Of a stretch of 58,323 bases of DNA, positions 1-10,626 are shown in pieces. Each line of letters starts with the position of its first letter. The first letter of the stretch is position 1. The stretch comes from Verrucomicrobium sp. BvORR034. GTDB lineage: Bacteria; Verrucomicrobiota; Verrucomicrobiia; Verrucomicrobiales; Verrucomicrobiaceae. The stretch covers positions 1-58,323 of the forward strand of contig NZ_BATQ01000180.1 of NCBI RefSeq assembly GCF_000739635.1. The letters run 5' to 3'. Position numbers and translations under genes: made by a program. The notes under the pieces are model-generated. The model was not told the origin of the DNA. It searched no databases and was given only the letters and a program-made list of their open reading frames with translations.

Positions 1-2415
1 ATAGCCCAGCACCATGTTCTGCATGTAGGAGGGGGTGACGTCGTTTGCGGAAAAGATGACGTTCGTGTTTTCCCCCGGGACGATGCCGACCATGATGGAC
101 CCGCTGCGGTCTGCAGCCCAGTTGCTCTGGCCGCCTGTCAGCAGGCCGTTGGACACGGCCCAGACACTTTCCATGCCGGCAAAGCCGCCCACCCAGTAGA
201 GCTCTGTGGGCACCTGCGACTCCACGTTCCAGAGTTCGACACCCAGGGAGTTGGCGGATTGAACCGTGTTGGTCACCAGGGCGTTGGTAAGTCCATAGAA
301 CCGGATGTTGGGCGAGAGGGTCCCCACGCCCCCGTTGGTGCTGGTGAGCAGGGTGTAGAGGTAGGTGCTCTCCGGCAAGGGACCGGAGGGAGGCAGACCG
401 GCCTTCATCAAGACGTTGATGGTGGTGACGCCTGCGGTGGTGAGGGCCCCGCCCGCAATGGTATCCCCCACGCCGATCTCCAGGATGCCGCCTGCCTGGA
501 GGGTGAGCGAGTTCAGGGAGAGCGTGGCTCCCGCGGTGCCAGGGGTGGCAAACCGGAACTTGCCGGCGGTGGCAACCGTGAGGTTTGCGGTGCTGCCGAG
601 GCCTTGAGCATGCGTGACGGAAAGCCTGCCGGTGTTGACGGAGACGCTGGTCGTGTTCAGGTTGATGTTTGCCTGGCTGATGACCATGGTGCCGGTCCCG
701 TCCATGCGGAGGTTTCCTTGAAACCCTTCAAGGTTCGAGGTGACGGTGAAGATGTCACTCCGGTTGAAGGCGAGGGTTGCGCCCATGAGGATGGAGGCTG
801 TGCCGGAGCCAAGGGTGCCGGTGCTGCCCCCGGAGCCCACCTGCAGAGTGCCCTCGTTCACACTGGTCACGCCGGTGTAGGTGTTGGTGCCCTCCAGGAT
901 GAGGGTGCCGGTGCCGGTCTTGACCAGCCCGGTGACGGTCATGGCACCGTTGTAGATCTGGGCGACGTTCTTCAGGGTGCCGCTTTGCAGGGTCAGCGTG
1001 TCCACATTGATGTAGCCGTCCGTCATGTCCAGCGTGCCGCCGGTCAGCTCCAGCGTGCTGCGGTTGTCGCCCGTCAGCCCCTCACTGAGGTTTCCTGAAA
1101 CCGTAAGGGTGCCGCCGGTGAGTTTGAGGGTCGCAGATGAGTAGCCGGCGGAGGTGCTGGTGTGGCTGCCCATGACCAGCTCCCCGGTGACGTTCAGCGT
1201 GCCTGCGGTGAGGTTGAAGACGCCCCTGCTGTTCCCATTGACGCCGCTGCTGGCGTCCTGGTTCTCTGCGATGGACAGGGTGCCCACCGTCATGGTGCCC
1301 CCTTCCATGTTGAAGGTCGCATGCACATTGTCTGCTTGCGACCCTGGCACGGTCACCGTCGTGATGTTCTGCGTCCGGGCGACGACGAGGTTGGTGACGT
1401 CAATCGTGCCTGAATTGAAGGAGAATGTGCCCAGACCATAACCGATGCCGCCGGAGGTTGCATTGGCCGCGCCCGCATTGCCAATGACAAAGGTGCCGAG
1501 CATGAAGTCGAGCGTGCCACCGCGCAGGTCCATAATGCCGTTGGGCGATGAGGAGCCACCGGCCATGAGCGGGTTGGTGCTGCCAGTGCCCCCGAGCGTG
1601 AGGTTGGCCCGCGTGGTGCCTCCGGCTTTGCCCCGGATCGTGAAGGCGGGGTTCGTGGCCGTATTCTGGAAGCCGAGGGTCATGGAGGTGCGACCAGTGG
1701 CGATGACGATGGTGTCCGCGTTGAAAGTCGTGCTCTGGCCCAGCCTGACGACGCTGCCTGAAGTGGTGCCGGTGTCGCTGGAGGCCCCCATCCGGATGAG
1801 GGTGGCGGTGACGGTGCTGGACTTGGCAAGGTTGACCGTGGCCAGGGTCTGGACAGACCCTGAGCCGATGTAAAAGTTGGTGACGTTGGCGGAGAAGGTC
1901 GCGAGTCCGGACATATCCAGATTCAGGGGGCGGCTGGCCACTGTGTTCCCCACATTGAAATCGGAGCTGGCGGCGTTGATCACCCAGGAGCCATCGCCAG
2001 TGACCTTGAGATTGGTCACTCCATCCGTGGCGGCAGCACCCCCAATGGTCGTCCCGCCCGTCTGAGTCAGGATCTGCCCCGTATTGATCTGCAGCGTATG
2101 TCCCAGCCCGGTGTTGCTGGAGTAGTTGAAGGCGAGCGAGGTGATCGAATAGCTCTGATCCACAATGCTGGAAGTGGTGCCGGCGGCCAGCACGCCTGCG
2201 GAGTTGAACGTGATCGCCTTGGCCTCGGGCGTGGTGTCAGTGCTCCAGTTCAGCAGGTTGCTCCAGTTCAGGTTCGTGGCCGAGCCGCCCGCGTCCCAGC
2301 TCTGCTGGGCCGCCGCATTGGGCACGGCACAGGAAAAGGCTGCCAGGGTGGTCACAAGGCAGGCCGCCAGCGCCCTTCTGCGCTGGCAGACGAATTTCAA
2401 GAATGATGAAAGCAT
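1..2415 (-). CDS. Giant autotransporter-associated beta-strand repeat protein (C-terminus cut by window start)
   Basis: The reading frame stays open to base 1, so the C-terminus lies outside the window. From the ATG at 2415 a signal peptide is visible (MLSSFLKFVCQRRR, then a hydrophobic stretch ending PNAAAQ), followed by SWDAGG and LNWSNLLNW. That is the same opening as the neighbouring giant protein (TWDAGG, LNWGTAANW). The body is low-complexity Gly/Thr/Ser/Asn-rich and typical of TIGR02601-type beta-strand repeats. Motifs such as IRFYGLTN and NVIFSA recur in the neighbour. An in-frame ATG at 2493 lies 3 bases after the neighbour's stop and would add 26 residues; I prefer 2415 because it gives a clean signal peptide. 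Likely a secreted or surface fibrous protein and a tandem paralogue of the upstream giant. Whether it ends in a sorting signal cannot be seen. Confidence 0.85.
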   Translation of the reverse strand, partial: MLSSFLKFVCQRRRALAACLVTTLAAFSCAVPNAAAQQSWDAGGSATNLNWSNLLNWSTDTTPEAKAITFNSAGVLAAGTTSSIVDQSYSITSLAFNYSSNTGLGHTLQINTGQILTQTGGTTIGGAAATDGVTNLKVTGDGSWVINAASSDFNVGNTVASRPLNLDMSGLATFSANVTNFYIGSGSVQTLATVNLAKSSTVTATLIRMGASSDTGTTSGSVVRLGQSTTFNADTIVIATGRTSMTLGFQNTATNPAFTIRGKAGGTTRANLTLGGTGSTNPLMAGGSSSPNGIMDLRGGTLDFMLGTFVIGNAGAANATSGGIGYGLGTFSFNSGTIDVTNLVVARTQNITTVTVPGSQADNVHATFNMEGGTMTVGTLSIAENQDASSGVNGNSRGVFNLTAGTLNVTGELVMGSHTSTSAGYSSATLKLTGGTLTVSGNLSEGLTGDNRSTLELTGGTLDMTDGYINVDTLTLQSGTLKNVAQIYNGAMTVTGLVKTGTGTLILEGTNTYTGVTSVNEGTLQVGSGGSTGTLGSGTASILMGATLAFNRSDIFTVTSNLEGFQGNLRMDGTGTMVISQANINLNTTSVSVNTGRLSVTHAQGLGSTANLTVATAGKFRFATPGTAGATLSLNSLTLQAGGILEIGVGDTIAGGALTTAGVTTINVLMKAGLPPSGPLPESTYLYTLLTSTNGGVGTLSPNIRFYGLTNALVTNTVQSANSLGVELWNVESQVPTELYWVGGFAGMESVWAVSNGLLTGGQSNWAADRSGSIMVGIVPGENTNVIFSANDVTPSYMQNMVLGY

Positions 2416-2496
2416 TGAAAGAAGGATGGATTGGGGATTTGCGGGGAGTCCTGGACCTTTGTGGAAAAAGAACAAACGGGAGATGCTCTCCATTTT

Positions 2497-5400
2497 TTAC
2501 CGGCGCCTGCGACGGCAGCCCAGCGCCAGCATCGCGGCCAGCATGAGCAATGCGCGGGAGGGTTCGGGCACGGCCACGGTGATGATGCCGGAGGTGTACA
2601 GGGCGCTGTAGTCCCAGTTCAGGCCGGTGCCATTGAGCACTGCATCCAGATCGGCTGTAACAAAACTCCCGCTGACGGAGGTTAGCCCGGTCCAGTCGAA
2701 CAGTTTCCACGAATCGCCTGCGGCCCAAGTCGTCATCCCGTTGGTGTCCACTTGGAGGGACACATTCGAGCCAATGGTCAAGGTGCCGGTGATAGCGAGC
2801 ATGTCGGACTGCCCGCCGCCCGCTCCGGCGCCTGTGAAAAGGTCGAAAGTGAGCACGCTGCCATTCTGGAAGGTGACCCCGCCAGTGCCCGCGGTGAGGC
2901 TCAGGTTGCTGATCACCGGCGTCGCGAGGGATTCGTTCCCCACAGCCAGGGTTCCCGAGATCGACATGGCGTTGGTGCTGGTGATGTTGCCGGAGGCTTC
3001 CAGCCGGGCTGCCGCCGCGACGTTCAACGAGTTCATCGTCGTGACGCCATTCAGGTAGGTCGTGCCCGCATTCAGGGCCATGGCCCCGCTGAAGGTATTG
3101 GTTCCTTCCATGTTGAGGCGGCCTGTACCTGTCTTCGTCAGGCCGTTGCCCGTCACGGACCCCTGGAGATTGAGCACTCCGGCAGCATCTGCGACATTCA
3201 CCACCGCCTGGCTGTCTGCCAGGGTGAGTTGAGTGTTCAGTGTGACCGCGCCGGTGCCGTTCACCGTGATGGCGTTGGCTGCGTTTACTTTGAGTTTATT
3301 GTCCAGATCATTCAGCGCCACCGCAGTGGTGTTGTTGAACTCCAGGCTGCCCACTGCCATGTCCGCGCCCAGTCGCATGTCCGTCTGGTTGGAGGCTCCC
3401 GTGGCAGAAAAGATCACCTTGGTGCTCGCACCCGCGACTTGGCCAGTGGTCCCGGTTCCCGCGCTGTCCGTGGTCCAGTTGCTGGCGGTGCTGCCGTTTG
3501 AAATGGCCCACACGTTGGCTCCGCCCGCATAGCCCCCCTTCCAGTAGGCATCTGTCAAAGCGGTGGCGGCGGCGACGTTGAGCCAGACGGAGGTGGCGTT
3601 CGAGCCGACTCCGGTGACGGTGAAACCCGACAGGTTGTAGAAGTTGCCCAGCACATAGGAACCGCCGTTCAAACCCGATGCGGCGGAGACCACGGTATGC
3701 GTGCCTGCCGCATAGGTGGCACCCGCCACGCCGAAGACGTCCACCGTCACGGTGGCACCTGTCGTGGTGGCAGCGCCCTGCACGATGATCTGGTTGCCCA
3801 GCTCGACTCCCAGCGTGGAGCCGTTTTGCAGGGTGAACCCCGCGCCAGACTTGAGGGTGAGATTGTTGCCGGTGGCTCCTGCGGTGTAGCGGAACGCGGC
3901 ACCGGTGTTCACCGTCAGGGAGGCTGTGCCTTGCAGGGCGGTGCTGCTGCGGGCCCAGAGGGTGCCCCCACTCACGGTCGTGGCGCCCGTATAGGCATTC
4001 GTGCCGGTCAGGTTCAGCGTCTTGCCCGCTCCGGTCTTGTTCAATGCGGCCAGCGCACCGTCGGCATTGATCTGGGCCACGTTCTTCAGCGTGCCTGACA
4101 CGGCGTTGAAAGTGTCCACATTGATGGTACCCACAGTCATGTCCAGGGTGCCGCCATCCAAGGTGACCGTGCTCTTGTTCAGCGTCACGGTGCCCGCCCC
4201 TTCCTGTAGATTGCCGTCCACCGTGAGTGTGCCTCCCGTGAGGCTGAGCCCGGCGATGGACTCGCCGGTGCTGGTGGACGTATGAGACCCCATCGTGATG
4301 TTGCCCGTGACGTGGGCCGTGCCACCGGAGATGTTCATCTGCCCGCGGATGAAGCCATTGACGCCTCCGCTGCCGTCACGGTTTTCCGCGATCGAAAGGT
4401 TGGCCGCAACAAACGTACCGCCCCCCATGTTGATCGTGCCATGGGTCTCCGTGCCGTCATTGGGATCTGTGCCTGCACTGGCGACGTCGAGCCCCAGCCC
4501 GAGGTACACGTTGGTCGCGTCGATCCTGCCGGTGTCGAAGTTCACGATGCCAATCCCGTGGCCCAGAAGGTTGGACGCCACGGACTGGGAGACGCCCAGC
4601 ACGAGGTCTGAGACCAGCCAGTCCAGGCGGGTGCCATTCATGTTGGCGGCCACGGTGGGGTTCGAGGAACCGCCGATCCGCCCGCCGTACAGGCCGGAGT
4701 TGTTGCCCAGAACCAGGGTCGCACGGCCGGTGCCGTTGGTGGCGCGGATCTTGAAGGTGGGCGTGCCGGTGAGCCCGGTGTTCATGTCCAGGTTGAAGCT
4801 GGCGCGGCCGGCACCCAGCATGATGGTGTCTGCGTTGAAGACGGTGTTTTGCCCCAGCAGGAAGGTGTTGCCGGTCTGGGGAGGAGACCCGTCAGTGCTG
4901 CTGACGACAAAGCGCGCTGCGGTGATCTGGGTGTCTTTGGCCAGAATGATGTTGAACTTGGGGAAGGTGCCTGACGCGTAGTTGATCACGTCAAAATTCC
5001 GCACGGTGGCATCGAAGCGGGCCAGGCCGGACATGTCCAGGGTGGCCACAGGGCTGCCGCCCGAGCCTGAGCCGATGATGATGTCATTGTTGTTGGACAC
5101 GGCGTTGTTGATCACCAGCGCCCCTCCGCCGGAGAATCTGGCGGTGGTCTGGGCACCGGAGCTGGCAAAACCCACGGTCATGGCATTGGTGCCGGTGGCA
5201 GTGCCGGCAACCGTGAGCCTCGCCCCGCTGCTGATCACCACCTCGTTGATGGCCGCCACGTTGTTGCTGTTGAAGGCAATGCTGCGCACCGTCTGAATGC
5301 CGCCGGCGACTTCCAGGCGCCCTGCATTGCTACCCGTGCCCAAGGTCAACGCTCCCGTACCCAGGGCGCCCGTGGTGGTCACGCGCAGCGTGCCCTGGTT

Positions 5401-8400
5401 GATGGCCGTGCTCCCGCTGTAAGCGCTCTGCCCGCCGAGGGTCTGGGTGCCGGTGCCGGTCTTCACCACTGAGAGCACTCCTGCACCATTGCGAAGGGAG
5501 CCGTTGAATACGGCGGCGGCCTCGTTGGCCGCGCCGAGGGTGAGGGTGGCGTTGGCGCTGGAGGTGATCACAATCCCCGAGCCGTTGAGGCCGTCAATCG
5601 ATTCATTGAACCCGTTGAGATCCAGCGTGCCCCCGCTGTTGACCGTCACGTCTGCAGTGTTCACGATCTGCTCTGCGGCAGCCAGTCTGACCGTGGCGGT
5701 GGATCCGCCGCTGTCGCCCACCTCAAGGTTGCCGGTGATCGCCGCCACGTTGGTGGGTTTGTCCAGCGTCACCAGGCCCTCGTAGGCCTTGAAGGTGCCC
5801 GCGTAGTCGTTGGCGAGGCTGCCGTTCAGGGTGAGCGCACCGGTGCCTGTCTTGGTGAAGGCATTTCCGCGAACCCGGCTCAGCAGGAGGCCACCGCTGC
5901 TGCCGGCCACATTGACGACGGGGGCGGCGTTGCTGAAGAAGACGCTGGCGTCGAGCGTGACGGCTCCTGCACCCGCATTGACCGTGATGGCATTGGTCCC
6001 TGTGAAAGTGAGGCTGTTGGCGACGTCTTGCAGCCATACGGCGCTGGGGGAGTTCACCGTGAGGGACGCCACGCTCATGCTGACACCGAGCGTCATGGGA
6101 TCCGCCTGCTGTACGGCCCCCGCCGCGGAGAAGATGAGGTTGGTGCTGGCTCCGGGGGTCAGTGACGTATTCGTTCCTGCTGCATCTGACGCCCAGTTGC
6201 TCTTCGTGGATCCGTCAGTGATGGCCCAGACGTTGCCATCCGAGGCGCTGAATCCGCCCTTCCACCAGGCGGTGGCGAGCTCCTCCTCTGCTGACACGTC
6301 CAAGAAGACGCTCGTTGCGGTTTTGCCAATGCTGTTGACCCTGAAGTTGGTGAGGTTGTACAGCTTGCCCAGGGTGTAGGTGCCGGTGTCCAGACCACTG
6401 GCGGCGGTGATGACGTTGTAGGTGGAGTTTGTGTAGGTGGCTCCGGAGATGCCGATGACGTCCAGGGTGATGGTGCCTGCGGTGGTGGCGGCACCGGTGG
6501 AGACGATGGCGCTGCCCAGCCCCACCCCAATGGTGCTGCCGGTCGCAAGATTGAGGCTGCCGACGGTGATGTTGCTGTTGGTCGCGCCGGGGCTGTACTG
6601 GAAGGCGGCCCCCGTGGCCACGCTGAGCGAAGAGGTGGCCCCCAGGCCGCTGCTGTTTGTCACCCTGAGTGTGCCGCCATTGACGGCGGTGGTGCCGGTG
6701 TAGGAGTTGATGCCAGACAAGGTCCAGGTGCCCGTGCCGGTCTTCAAGACATTCACTGAGGGCGGGACCCCTCCGGTCCCTGGGCCGTTGATGATCGCCC
6801 CGCTGACGACGCCGTCGCTATCTCCATAGAGCTGCAAGAAGCGCCCCGCACCGGTGGTGGTGCCGCCGGAGATCTGGCCGGTGATGGTCAGGGTGCCGGA
6901 CTGGGACTCGATGTTATAGTTGCTGCCGCCGGTGGTGAACGTGATGCTCCCGGCCCAGACGTTGTTTCCACTGTGGTTGCGGATGGCTGCAGCGTTGGCA
7001 GAGGCCCCCTGCCGCGCTGCCAGCACGACGTTTTCATTGACCAGGATGTCACCCGCCACCTCGAGTGTGGCGAGGTTGCTGGCATCGCCGTTGATCGTGG
7101 TGGTGCTGCCGGTGCCGAGCGCGGTGCTGCTGGTGATGCGGAGGATGCTGGCGGCGCTGCCCCCGACGGTGACGGCACCGGTGAAGGTGTTGTTGCCCGA
7201 GAGGATGACGAGTCCGTCGCCGTTCTTGTTCAAGCCCACGGCACCGGCCAGGTTCACAGAAATCACGCCGTTCTGCACGGTGTAGGTGCCCGTGGCGGTG
7301 AGGGTGGATCCTTCCCCGGTGATCTGCGCGCCGTCTGAGAGCGTGACGGCACCGACCGAGTCCGAGAAACCGTTCATGTTCCAAACGGTGGAGACGCCGC
7401 TGACGGTGACCGCACCTGCGCCAAGAGCGTTGTTGTTGGCATAGAGGATCGTCCCTCCCAGGATGTTCGTCGCGCCGGTGTAGCCGTTGGCCGTGGCACT
7501 GCCCAGGGTGAGCGTGCCGGTGCCGACCTTCGTGAGGGCGGTGGTGCTGGAGATCACTCCGGAAAAAGTGGAGCTCTTGTCTCCCGTTCCCACCGTCAGG
7601 ATGCCGGTGGTCGTCCCGTTGCTGGTGACGGTGCCGGTGCCATTTAGCGCGCCGATCGTCTCGTTGTTGCCGTTGATGTTCAACGTGCTTCCGGTGTAGA
7701 TGGTGACATCGACGGCGTCCGCGATCTGCTCGGCTGCGCCCAGGCTGACGATGGCGAACAGGCCGGTGGCAGACAGGGTCTGCTCACCGATGTACAGTTC
7801 ACTGCCAGTGATGGCGTTGAGGCCGGCCGTCTTGGCGAGCACTGTGGTGCCCTGCTCGATACGGGTGACGCCGGTCATGGTGTTGGCCTCCAGCCCCGAA
7901 AGGGTCAGGGAGCCTGCCCCACGCTTCGTGAAGGCATTTCCTGAAACCACGCCGGACATGGTGAGGGCGCCCACACCCAGTTGCGAGCCATCCGTCATCC
8001 CGACGGTGAGCAGGGGCAGCGTGGCAGACAGGGCCACGTCCACATTCAACGTGAGGCCGCCGGTGTTGGAGGCGACATAGATGCTCGGGGTCCTGACGGT
8101 GCTGGTGGAGTCGCCTCCGGTAATGGTGAGCTTGTAAACGCCGTCATTGACCGCGACGGCGGCGGTGGCTGCTGAACCGCTGCCCTGGCCGTCAACAGAA
8201 AGAGTTTTCACCGCCACGTCTGCACCCAGACTGGTGTTGGCCATGTAGGCGGCATTTGCGCTGTCCACGGAGAAAATGACATCCATGGAGCCAACGGGGG
8301 CCAGAGGGTAGAGCACATCGCCATTGCGGACGACGGCCCAGTTGCTGCGTGCCAGAGATTGATCCAGGACGCCATTGGAGACTGCCCAGACGCTCTCAGC

Positions 8401-10557
8401 TCCGACGTAGCCGCCCTTCCAGTACAGGACCTCCGGCAGTTGGGCGAGAACTTCAGGCGGAAGGGCCGCCATGGTGACGGTGATGGAATTGGTCCCAATC
8501 ACCGGGCTGGAGGCGACGATGGAGTTGGTCAAGCCATAGAACCGAATGTCGTAGTTCACCCCTCCAGGGAGGTTGGCCGTGGAGGTGAAGATGGTGTAAG
8601 TCCCGTCTGGGGCGAGACCTGCCCGGGAGTGCACGTCGAAGTAGATCGTCCCCGCAGCGGCCCCTACCAGTGAACCTGTCGTCATGGTGTCTCCAAACGC
8701 CACTCCCAGAGTGCCTCCGTTGGCCACGGTGATGGTGCTGGCGGCAGCCATCGTGGCTGGCGTCAGGCCGTCGGTCATAAAGTAGAACTTGCCGCTTGAG
8801 GCGACGTTCACATTCGCGGCAGAGCCCAGGGCGTTGAGATTGACGGCCGTCAGGATGCCCTGGTTGGCGACGTAGCTGGCGTTGGAGGTGGTGTTGACGG
8901 ACAAGAGGCGCGTGTTCCCCAGGCCGTCCTGCTGGATGGTGCCACCAGTGCCGGTGATGATGTTGGCAAGATCATAGGTGTCCCGGCGGTTAAATGAAAG
9001 AACGCCGGTGCTCTCCACGGTCACACTCCCGGACCCGAGGTTTCCGGAAATGCTGCCCGCACCCACGGCCAGAGTGCCTACGGAGATGTTGGTGCCGCCG
9101 GTGTAACTGTTCACGCCTTCCAGCGTGAGGACGCCGGCCGTGTTCTTGATCAGCGCATCACCGCCGTTGATCTGGCCGATGTTCCTCAGGGTGCCCGTCC
9201 TGAAATCCAGGGTGTTGATCTTGTTTGTGCCATCACCGATCGCGAAGCCCATCATGTCCAGCGTGCCGCCAAAGAGATTGATGGTGGTGGCGGTGTTCCC
9301 GCCGCCATCAATGATGTCGGTATTGCTGATCAGGGTGCCACCCGTGAGCTCGAGGATGCCTTCAGAAGACCCCTTCCCCTCTTGATAGCCGAGGCTGAAG
9401 GATCCACCCGCATTCACGATGAAGGTGCCGCCACTGATGAAAATTCTGCCAGAGGCCAGGCCGACGCTCGCCGATGTGGTGGTGTTGGTCTTGCGGCCCA
9501 GCTCGACGCTGTTCGCGGTGAAGGTGCCTGCGGAAAAGTAGAGTGTGCCGGAGGCTCCGCCTGCGCCGTTGTTAGTGGTGCTGCTGGTGCCGTCGCGCCG
9601 CCCCAGAACGAGGGCACCGGCAGTGACGTTCGCCGTCACGCCGCGCAGGTCCATGATGCCCGTGGGCGTGGCGGTGGTGCCCCCAGTACCGGCAGTGCTG
9701 CCAATGGTGATGTTGGTGGTGGCGCCGGTCTTGCCGCCCAGGGTCAAGGTCCCGCCGGCTGTGGGGGCGATGAGGGTGCCGCTCGCCTTGGAGGTGCCGA
9801 TGTTGAGGGTGTTGGTCCGGATGGTGTTGGTGCCGGTGCCCAGGTTGAGCAAGCTAACCACGCTCACCCCGGCATTGTTGGCGGTGTTGGCCGTGGCGCT
9901 GTTCCCGAGGTGGATGGTATTGGCCGTAATGGAGTTCGTGGTGTTGGAAAGGGTCAAGGTGCCGGCAGTGAGCGAGCCGTACCCGATTCTCAAATCACCC
10001 ACATTCGCAGTGAAGGAGCCGAGCCCGGAAAGATCCAGGCTGGCGCTGTGGTTGCTGCCAGAGTTGATCGTGCCGAAGGCGAGACCAATCTCCATGTTGC
10101 CGTCTGTATTGCTGACGTTGAGCGCTCCCGGGCCGGAGAAGGCGACCGAGGTGTTCATCAGCGCGTTGCTGGCGCTGGAGCCCACCTTGAGGGAGCCGGT
10201 GCCGTTGATGGTCAAAGTCTGCGAGGCATTGATCTGCACCCGGTGGAACTGGGCGGCGTCGATCTGGTTGAAGCTGAGGGATGAAATGGTGCGACTGGCT
10301 TCCACAATGCTGGTGACCGTGGCAGCAGAGGCAGCACTGCCAGTGGCGCCGAAGGTCACGGCAGCGGTGTTGGTAGGGACACCGTCTGGATTCCAGTTGG
10401 CGGCGGTTCCCCAGTTCAAGTTGGTGGCGGCTCCTCCTGCATCCCAAGTGGCCTGTGCCAGCACCTGCCGGGGGCCAGACGTCATGCCCACGGCCAGGGC
10501 TGTGGAAAACAGAGAGGCGAGGTAACGGAGGCGGGAGGTGGTCGACCGTTGTTTCAT
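2497..10557 (-). CDS. Giant autotransporter-associated beta-strand repeat protein with PEP-CTERM sorting signal
   Basis: A 2686-residue exported protein. It has an N-terminal signal peptide (MKQRSTTSRLRYLASLF..., cut near VLAQ), a very long Gly/Thr/Asn/Ala-rich beta-solenoid-like body, and a C-terminal PEP-CTERM tripartite signal: VPEP, hydrophobic helix LLMLAAMLALG, then CRRRRR. Repeats follow the autotransporter-associated beta-strand pattern (LTKVGTGTLTL, YTGATNILGGT, TKTGTGTWTLSG, YTGTTAVNGGTL). Three large modules each open with a [YW]WKGG[YF]...VWA block, at about residues 710, 1427 and 2337, pointing to segmental duplication. It is probably anchored or processed at the cell surface by an exosortase system, which is not in this window. 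It sits 69 bases after the cassette protein A gene and is probably co-transcribed with it. Codon bias is strong, so the opposite strand carries many spurious ORFs. Confidence 0.93.
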   Translation of the reverse strand: MKQRSTTSRLRYLASLFSTALAVGMTSGPRQVLAQATWDAGGAATNLNWGTAANWNPDGVPTNTAAVTFGATGSAASAATVTSIVEASRTISSLSFNQIDAAQFHRVQINASQTLTINGTGSLKVGSSASNALMNTSVAFSGPGALNVSNTDGNMEIGLAFGTINSGSNHSASLDLSGLGSFTANVGDLRIGYGSLTAGTLTLSNTTNSITANTIHLGNSATANTANNAGVSVVSLLNLGTGTNTIRTNTLNIGTSKASGTLIAPTAGGTLTLGGKTGATTNITIGSTAGTGGTTATPTGIMDLRGVTANVTAGALVLGRRDGTSSTTNNGAGGASGTLYFSAGTFTANSVELGRKTNTTTSASVGLASGRIFISGGTFIVNAGGSFSLGYQEGKGSSEGILELTGGTLISNTDIIDGGGNTATTINLFGGTLDMMGFAIGDGTNKINTLDFRTGTLRNIGQINGGDALIKNTAGVLTLEGVNSYTGGTNISVGTLAVGAGSISGNLGSGSVTVESTGVLSFNRRDTYDLANIITGTGGTIQQDGLGNTRLLSVNTTSNASYVANQGILTAVNLNALGSAANVNVASSGKFYFMTDGLTPATMAAASTITVANGGTLGVAFGDTMTTGSLVGAAAGTIYFDVHSRAGLAPDGTYTIFTSTANLPGGVNYDIRFYGLTNSIVASSPVIGTNSITVTMAALPPEVLAQLPEVLYWKGGYVGAESVWAVSNGVLDQSLARSNWAVVRNGDVLYPLAPVGSMDVIFSVDSANAAYMANTSLGADVAVKTLSVDGQGSGSAATAAVAVNDGVYKLTITGGDSTSTVRTPSIYVASNTGGLTLNVDVALSATLPLLTVGMTDGSQLGVGALTMSGVVSGNAFTKRGAGSLTLSGLEANTMTGVTRIEQGTTVLAKTAGLNAITGSELYIGEQTLSATGLFAIVSLGAAEQIADAVDVTIYTGSTLNINGNNETIGALNGTGTVTSNGTTTGILTVGTGDKSSTFSGVISSTTALTKVGTGTLTLGSATANGYTGATNILGGTILYANNNALGAGAVTVSGVSTVWNMNGFSDSVGAVTLSDGAQITGEGSTLTATGTYTVQNGVISVNLAGAVGLNKNGDGLVILSGNNTFTGAVTVGGSAASILRITSSTALGTGSTTTINGDASNLATLEVAGDILVNENVVLAARQGASANAAAIRNHSGNNVWAGSITFTTGGSNYNIESQSGTLTITGQISGGTTTGAGRFLQLYGDSDGVVSGAIINGPGTGGVPPSVNVLKTGTGTWTLSGINSYTGTTAVNGGTLRVTNSSGLGATSSLSVATGAAFQYSPGATNSNITVGSLNLATGSTIGVGLGSAIVSTGAATTAGTITLDVIGISGATYTNSTYNVITAASGLDTGTYTLGKLYNLTNFRVNSIGKTATSVFLDVSAEEELATAWWKGGFSASDGNVWAITDGSTKSNWASDAAGTNTSLTPGASTNLIFSAAGAVQQADPMTLGVSMSVASLTVNSPSAVWLQDVANSLTFTGTNAITVNAGAGAVTLDASVFFSNAAPVVNVAGSSGGLLLSRVRGNAFTKTGTGALTLNGSLANDYAGTFKAYEGLVTLDKPTNVAAITGNLEVGDSGGSTATVRLAAAEQIVNTADVTVNSGGTLDLNGFNESIDGLNGSGIVITSSANATLTLGAANEAAAVFNGSLRNGAGVLSVVKTGTGTQTLGGQSAYSGSTAINQGTLRVTTTGALGTGALTLGTGSNAGRLEVAGGIQTVRSIAFNSNNVAAINEVVISSGARLTVAGTATGTNAMTVGFASSGAQTTARFSGGGALVINNAVSNNNDIIIGSGSGGSPVATLDMSGLARFDATVRNFDVINYASGTFPKFNIILAKDTQITAARFVVSSTDGSPPQTGNTFLLGQNTVFNADTIMLGAGRASFNLDMNTGLTGTPTFKIRATNGTGRATLVLGNNSGLYGGRIGGSSNPTVAANMNGTRLDWLVSDLVLGVSQSVASNLLGHGIGIVNFDTGRIDATNVYLGLGLDVASAGTDPNDGTETHGTINMGGGTFVAANLSIAENRDGSGGVNGFIRGQMNISGGTAHVTGNITMGSHTSTSTGESIAGLSLTGGTLTVDGNLQEGAGTVTLNKSTVTLDGGTLDMTVGTINVDTFNAVSGTLKNVAQINADGALAALNKTGAGKTLNLTGTNAYTGATTVSGGTLWARSSTALQGTASLTVNTGAAFRYTAGATGNNLTLKSGAGFTLQNGSTLGVELGNQIIVQGAATTTGATVTVDVFGVAGATYAAGTHTVVSAASGLNGGSYVLGNFYNLSGFTVTGVGSNATSVWLNVAAATALTDAYWKGGYAGGANVWAISNGSTASNWTTDSAGTGTTGQVAGASTKVIFSATGASNQTDMRLGADMAVGSLEFNNTTAVALNDLDNKLKVNAANAITVNGTGAVTLNTQLTLADSQAVVNVADAAGVLNLQGSVTGNGLTKTGTGRLNMEGTNTFSGAMALNAGTTYLNGVTTMNSLNVAAAARLEASGNITSTNAMSISGTLAVGNESLATPVISNLSLTAGTGGVTFQNGSVLTFDLFTGAGAGGGQSDMLAITGTLTIGSNVSLQVDTNGMTTWAAGDSWKLFDWTGLTSVSGSFVTADLDAVLNGTGLNWDYSALYTSGIITVAVPEPSRALLMLAAMLALGCRRRRR

Positions 10558-10626
10558 GATAAGAGAGAGAGGGGGATTTTTAGAGGGAGCGTGGCGATGG
10601 TGGGCCCGGTGTTGACCTGGGAGCGA

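Noticed and set aside
259-10525. Many plus-strand ORFs of 80-330 residues across the giant protein genes
   Set aside because: All lie inside the minus-strand repeat proteins and repeat with their internal periodicity; none has a coherent protein pattern.
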